This document shows, piece by piece, positions 6,025 to 8,836 of a DNA stretch of 8,836 nucleotides. This DNA comes from Spirochaetaceae bacterium (lineage in GTDB: Bacteria > Spirochaetota > Spirochaetia > Treponematales > Breznakiellaceae): NCBI GenBank assembly GCA_031267955.1, contig JAIRYB010000041.1:1-8836 (forward strand), written 5' to 3'. Every line of letters starts with the position of its first letter. The stretch's first letter is position 1. The position numbers were made by a program, and so were the translations under genes. The notes under the pieces are model-generated. The model was given only the letters and a program-made list of their open reading frames with translations, had not been told where the DNA came from and did no database searches.

Positions 6025-6043
6025 TGCGGAGCAAAGCTCCGCA
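6025..6043. promoter_or_regulatory. Perfect palindrome, possible lon operator or leader hairpin
   Basis: TGCGGAGC-aaa-GCTCCGCA is eight perfect pairs around three bases. It starts two bases after a candidate -10 box (6046-6051, - strand), so it would overlap the transcription start and could bind a dimeric regulator. As RNA it would form a stable hairpin ahead of the terminator hairpin. It does not match CIRCE (TTAGCACTC-N9-GAGTGCTAA). Confidence 0.45.
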
Positions 6044-6045
6044 GT

Positions 6046-6054
6046 ATTAAACCA
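6046..6054 (-). promoter_or_regulatory. Candidate extended -10 promoter upstream of lon
   Basis: The - strand reads TGG-TTTAAT, an extended -10 element with 5 of 6 bases in the hexamer. A TTGAAG at 6077-6072 is a possible -35 but sits 20 bp away, which is too long. If used, transcription would start in the palindrome at 6025-6043 and meet the terminator at 5986-6014 before lon. Confidence 0.3.
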
Positions 6055-6209
6055 GACTTTTGAATAACCTGCTTCAAATATCGCAAAAAACCCCTTGAAA
6101 GGCAAGAAAATGGAGGCCATCCTCAAAATAAACGCCGGGAAATGGGCCTCCGCGCGGCAGGGGGCGGGCCAGGCCCTCATAGTGATTCCGGAAAGGCATT
6201 TTACGGCGG

Positions 6210-6228
6210 AAAAAGGCCGCGAGAGCGG
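6210..6228 (-). terminator. Weak terminator-like hairpin after the polymerase gene
   Basis: On the - strand CCGC-tctc-GCGG is followed by CC and five T, beginning 11 bases after the polymerase stop. The stem is only four GC pairs, so this is a weak candidate; the hairpin at 5986-6014 is far better. Confidence 0.22.
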
Positions 6229-6239
6229 GGATTTGGCCC

Positions 6240-8810
6240 TCAGAGTTCCAGTTCCAACTGGCCGCTTTGCAGGGCGTCGCGGTTCTTCCCCTTCTGGGGG
6301 AATATTTCGCGGCGCCAGCCCATCGCGGCGGCTATGGACTGGGCCACGGGGAGTATCTGGGAATCGGTGTAGTGATCGTAGTCAAAGGGCGCGTGGAGCA
6401 GGGCCTCGCCGTTTTCATCGGCGCTGGGTTCGGGGCCGTTCACGGTCCAGACAAATTCCACTGTCCCGCGCTTTCCCTTCCAGCCGAGGGCCCGGGCCGC
6501 CTTTACCTGGGGAGGGGTCGCCGCGGTGTAGGCCTCGGGCGGACGGGAGAGCCGCTTGCGGTACGCGAGTTCATCGTCCAGGCTGCCGGTGCGCAACTGA
6601 CCCAGTATGTCCGTAACATACTTTATATATTCGCCCTCGCCTGTATTACTGAAAACCAATTCCAGTAATTCTACCTGTACGCGCCGCGCAAGGGGCGTAG
6701 AATCGCTGCGCACGGCCTCCATGCCCTTTACCTCGACTACCGGGACTCCCCCCTCGGTAAGAAGATAGCCCCCGTACCCCTTGGCCCTGCCCCGGGCTTC
6801 CCCCTTGTCGTGGACAGTACGCAGCGGCGGGATAAGCAGACGGCGGTAGGCTTTTTCGCAGCGCAGTTCAATGCAGGATTCCAGGCCGTATTCTTTTCTT
6901 ATTTCCCCGGCAAGGGCAAGGTTGAGTTCGCCCGCCAGGGCCGCGCAGCGTTCCTGAAATTCGCCCCAGGCCGCGCTGTCCCCAAGGCCGGTTTCAACAA
7001 AAAGCGAATCCGTATCCCCGTAGAGGACGCGGTAGCCCTTCCCGGCAAACCAGTCCCGGGAAAAGTAGAGCCATTTCCTGGCAAACGAGGTTATCGCCCC
7101 GGCAAGCTCGGTACGGCCGTAGCGGCAGGACGCGGTTCCCAGGACGCCGTAAAAACTGTTCATCAGTATTTTATACACAAACGCCGCGGTCTCGTCCCCC
7201 GCGTCAAGGGCCTTGCGCCGGGAGGCAAAATACCCGGAGATAAGTTCCGGCAAAGCCCCCGGCTCGCGCGTAAAAGCGGCCCCGTTCGGCGCGATGATGG
7301 CGCCGGCCGGGCTCAGGGAGGCCCTCTCGTGGGCCAGCGGGTCGATATTAAAAGTACGCATAATCGTCGGATAGAGGCTGCGGAAATCATAGACCGCCAC
7401 ATTGGGGAAAAACCCAGGCAGGGGGTCAAGCACGGTTCCTCCCGCCGCCCCGGAAACATCCCGGCCCGCAGCGCCGGCGGGCGGCGGCGCGATTGAGCGC
7501 CTGCGCAGTTCAAGGGCGTAGATCCGCTCAAAACTCGCCACGCTGGTCCAGGCTTTGTCAAGGGAGACCCCGGTAAGGCTTGCCCTTTCCATAGTCAGGC
7601 TGAAGAGGCCTGTCGCGGCGAGTATCCTGAGTACCAGTTCCGCGTCCCGGTAACAGTACCGGGCGAAACTTTCGGGATCGGCGGCGTAGAGGCTGTCCAG
7701 TTCCTCTATTTTTCTTTTTCCCCGAGAGGCGACGGTTTTCCCCTCGCCAAGAATGGTCCGGGCCACCGTTTCCAGGGTAAAATCCGCGTAAGCGCCCTGG
7801 CCCCAGCCACGGGGCCCGGAACGGGTCACGCGCAGGGCGTCCACCACCTGCCGGCCCGGAACCAGCGCCGCGGCGGAACGTCTGTGCCAGAGCCAGCCCG
7901 CCTCCCCGGCGAAAAATTTTGCCTGCTCCCCTGCCCTGCCCAGGGCAAAGGGTATCCCCAGTTTTTCACAGCGGGCGGCAAGGTGGGGAAAATCAAAATC
8001 CAGGAAATTCCAGCCGGTAAGCAGGTCCGGGTCCAGTTTCCGTATATCCCGCACAAAGGCTTCAAGCAGGGAACGCTCGTCCCCGTGCCGGTAAACCCGC
8101 GCGGCGCCCTCCGCCGCCCCGGGCCCTCCGGCAGCCCGCGTTTCACCGGCGCACGCTTCACCTGAGCCCCCGGCGGGCCGCGCCTCCCTCGGTGCTTCAC
8201 CGGACGCCGCCGAAGGCGATGCCAGCACGCGGACATGGCCCGAAAAAACGGCGAAATTTGAATCGGCCAGACTTATCCCCACCGCGCGTATGGAATTGTC
8301 ACGGGTATCGGTTTCAATATCGACGGAGGCTATCCTCAGGGCCGCCTTTACCGGCCCCTCCGCCGGCAGCAGTTCCGCGCCGGTAAATACCAGGCCCACT
8401 TCCCGCCCGCGCCGGGACTCCCCCCGGATTTCCACCGGCCCCCGGATATAGCGGCCGGCCAGAAACGCCTCGGCGGGCTTTATGTCGCCGTCGGGAGTCG
8501 TAATGCCCGCCTGTCCAAGTCTTTTCAAGGCGGCGGTCCTGTCCGCGAAACGCGCGAAACGGAGCAGGGCAAGCCTTTCCCTGCCGGAAAAATCCTCCAG
8601 CTTCCCGGGGAAAACCCGGTAATCGAGGCGCGACAGCAATACTCCGCAGCGCTCCAAATCGCCTTCGTATATGTGGAACGAAGGCCGCCAGTTCTTTTCA
8701 ATAACGGCAAATGAACGGCCGTCCTCAAGCCGGCCCGCAAAGTAAAGCCGGTCCCGGCGGTGATCCGCCCAGGCGTGAACCAGAAACCCGCGCATGGCTT
8801 GTAATGCCAT
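6240..8810 (-). CDS. Family B DNA polymerase, Pol II-like, with 3'-5' exonuclease
   Basis: An 856-residue polymerase resembling bacterial DNA polymerase II (E. coli PolB, 783 residues), which acts in repair and fork restart. The proofreading exonuclease is intact: Exo I D164-I-E166, Exo II N268 to D273 (GWNFLDFDFP), Exo III Y385-x3-D389. The polymerase motifs are all present: A D475-F-R-S-L-Y480, B K547-ILM-N551-SFYG, C Y597-G-D599-T-D601-S. KAY (653-655) and EVKGMEAVRSD (693-703) also fit. The final six residues, QLELEL, resemble a beta-clamp-binding peptide. An Ala/Gly/Glu-rich insert (about 198-238) lies between Exo I and Exo II and contains an imperfect tandem repeat; a shorter one is at 441-458. 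ATG at 8810 has no clear Shine-Dalgarno; Met6 at 8795 is no better. Upstream context is cut off by the window edge. Confidence 0.95.
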   Translation of the reverse strand: MALQAMRGFLVHAWADHRRDRLYFAGRLEDGRSFAVIEKNWRPSFHIYEGDLERCGVLLSRLDYRVFPGKLEDFSGRERLALLRFARFADRTAALKRLGQAGITTPDGDIKPAEAFLAGRYIRGPVEIRGESRRGREVGLVFTGAELLPAEGPVKAALRIASVDIETDTRDNSIRAVGISLADSNFAVFSGHVRVLASPSAASGEAPREARPAGGSGEACAGETRAAGGPGAAEGAARVYRHGDERSLLEAFVRDIRKLDPDLLTGWNFLDFDFPHLAARCEKLGIPFALGRAGEQAKFFAGEAGWLWHRRSAAALVPGRQVVDALRVTRSGPRGWGQGAYADFTLETVARTILGEGKTVASRGKRKIEELDSLYAADPESFARYCYRDAELVLRILAATGLFSLTMERASLTGVSLDKAWTSVASFERIYALELRRRSIAPPPAGAAGRDVSGAAGGTVLDPLPGFFPNVAVYDFRSLYPTIMRTFNIDPLAHERASLSPAGAIIAPNGAAFTREPGALPELISGYFASRRKALDAGDETAAFVYKILMNSFYGVLGTASCRYGRTELAGAITSFARKWLYFSRDWFAGKGYRVLYGDTDSLFVETGLGDSAAWGEFQERCAALAGELNLALAGEIRKEYGLESCIELRCEKAYRRLLIPPLRTVHDKGEARGRAKGYGGYLLTEGGVPVVEVKGMEAVRSDSTPLARRVQVELLELVFSNTGEGEYIKYVTDILGQLRTGSLDDELAYRKRLSRPPEAYTAATPPQVKAARALGWKGKRGTVEFVWTVNGPEPSADENGEALLHAPFDYDHYTDSQILPVAQSIAAAMGWRREIFPQKGKNRDALQSGQLELEL

Positions 8811-8836
8811 ATATTCACAGGGAAAACAAGGCCCCG

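Noticed and set aside
5954..6034. Extending Lon to the upstream in-frame ATG (886 residues)
   Set aside because: The added 27 residues would be translated across the terminator hairpin, they are not Lon-like, and the ATG at 5953 has a well-placed AAGGGG.
6025..6043. CIRCE (HrcA) operator before lon
   Set aside because: The palindrome TGCGGAGC-aaa-GCTCCGCA differs in sequence and spacer length from TTAGCACTC-N9-GAGTGCTAA.

Overview
The window comes from a GC-rich bacterial chromosome. I think a treponeme-like spirochaete (Treponema / Breznakiellaceae type) is the best guess. That rests on remembered similarity: the N-terminal Lon sequence around PIFPGIFTP, a PilZ protein with a spirochaete-style N-terminal half, and the PilZ-TPR pairing. 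It is not proven by any single feature. All five protein genes are intact, and most of them look like housekeeping or cell-maintenance genes.

Layout. Positions 1-182 hold no gene, only short GTTCGYG-type repeats and a possible tRNA promoter. A complete tRNA-His(GTG) lies at 183-255. Its last 18 bases begin a 128-bp GC-rich unit (238-365) that is repeated at 402-528 with about 97% identity, and each unit can fold into several hairpins. From 529 to 656 there is an inverted repeat and then a near-consensus sigma-70 promoter whose predicted start almost coincides with the next ATG, so that mRNA is probably leaderless. On the + strand follow a PilZ-domain protein (657-1712) and, overlapping it by one base, a TPR protein (1712-2932).

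The rest is on the - strand. Reading in the direction of transcription, there is a family B DNA polymerase resembling Pol II (8810-6240), a 286-bp gap rich in regulatory signals, Lon protease (5953-3374), and a small unrecognised protein (3361-2960) that starts 12 bases after the lon stop and is probably cotranscribed. The TPR gene and the small gene converge, 27 bp apart.

How the genes may work together. PilZ and TPR form one translation-coupled unit that probably links cyclic-di-GMP sensing to a protein-interaction scaffold. Lon degrades damaged or regulatory proteins. Pol II-type polymerases act in repair or replication restart and bind the sliding clamp, and this one ends in a clamp-binding-like hexapeptide. 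Lon and the polymerase both carry Ala/Gly/Pro-rich inserts relative to their families.

No clearly new defence, mobile or biosynthetic system is visible. The best leads are the duplicated tRNA-His 3' end, a C10 homopolymer inside the Lon coding sequence just before its protease domain, and an intrinsic terminator 33 bp upstream of the lon start codon.
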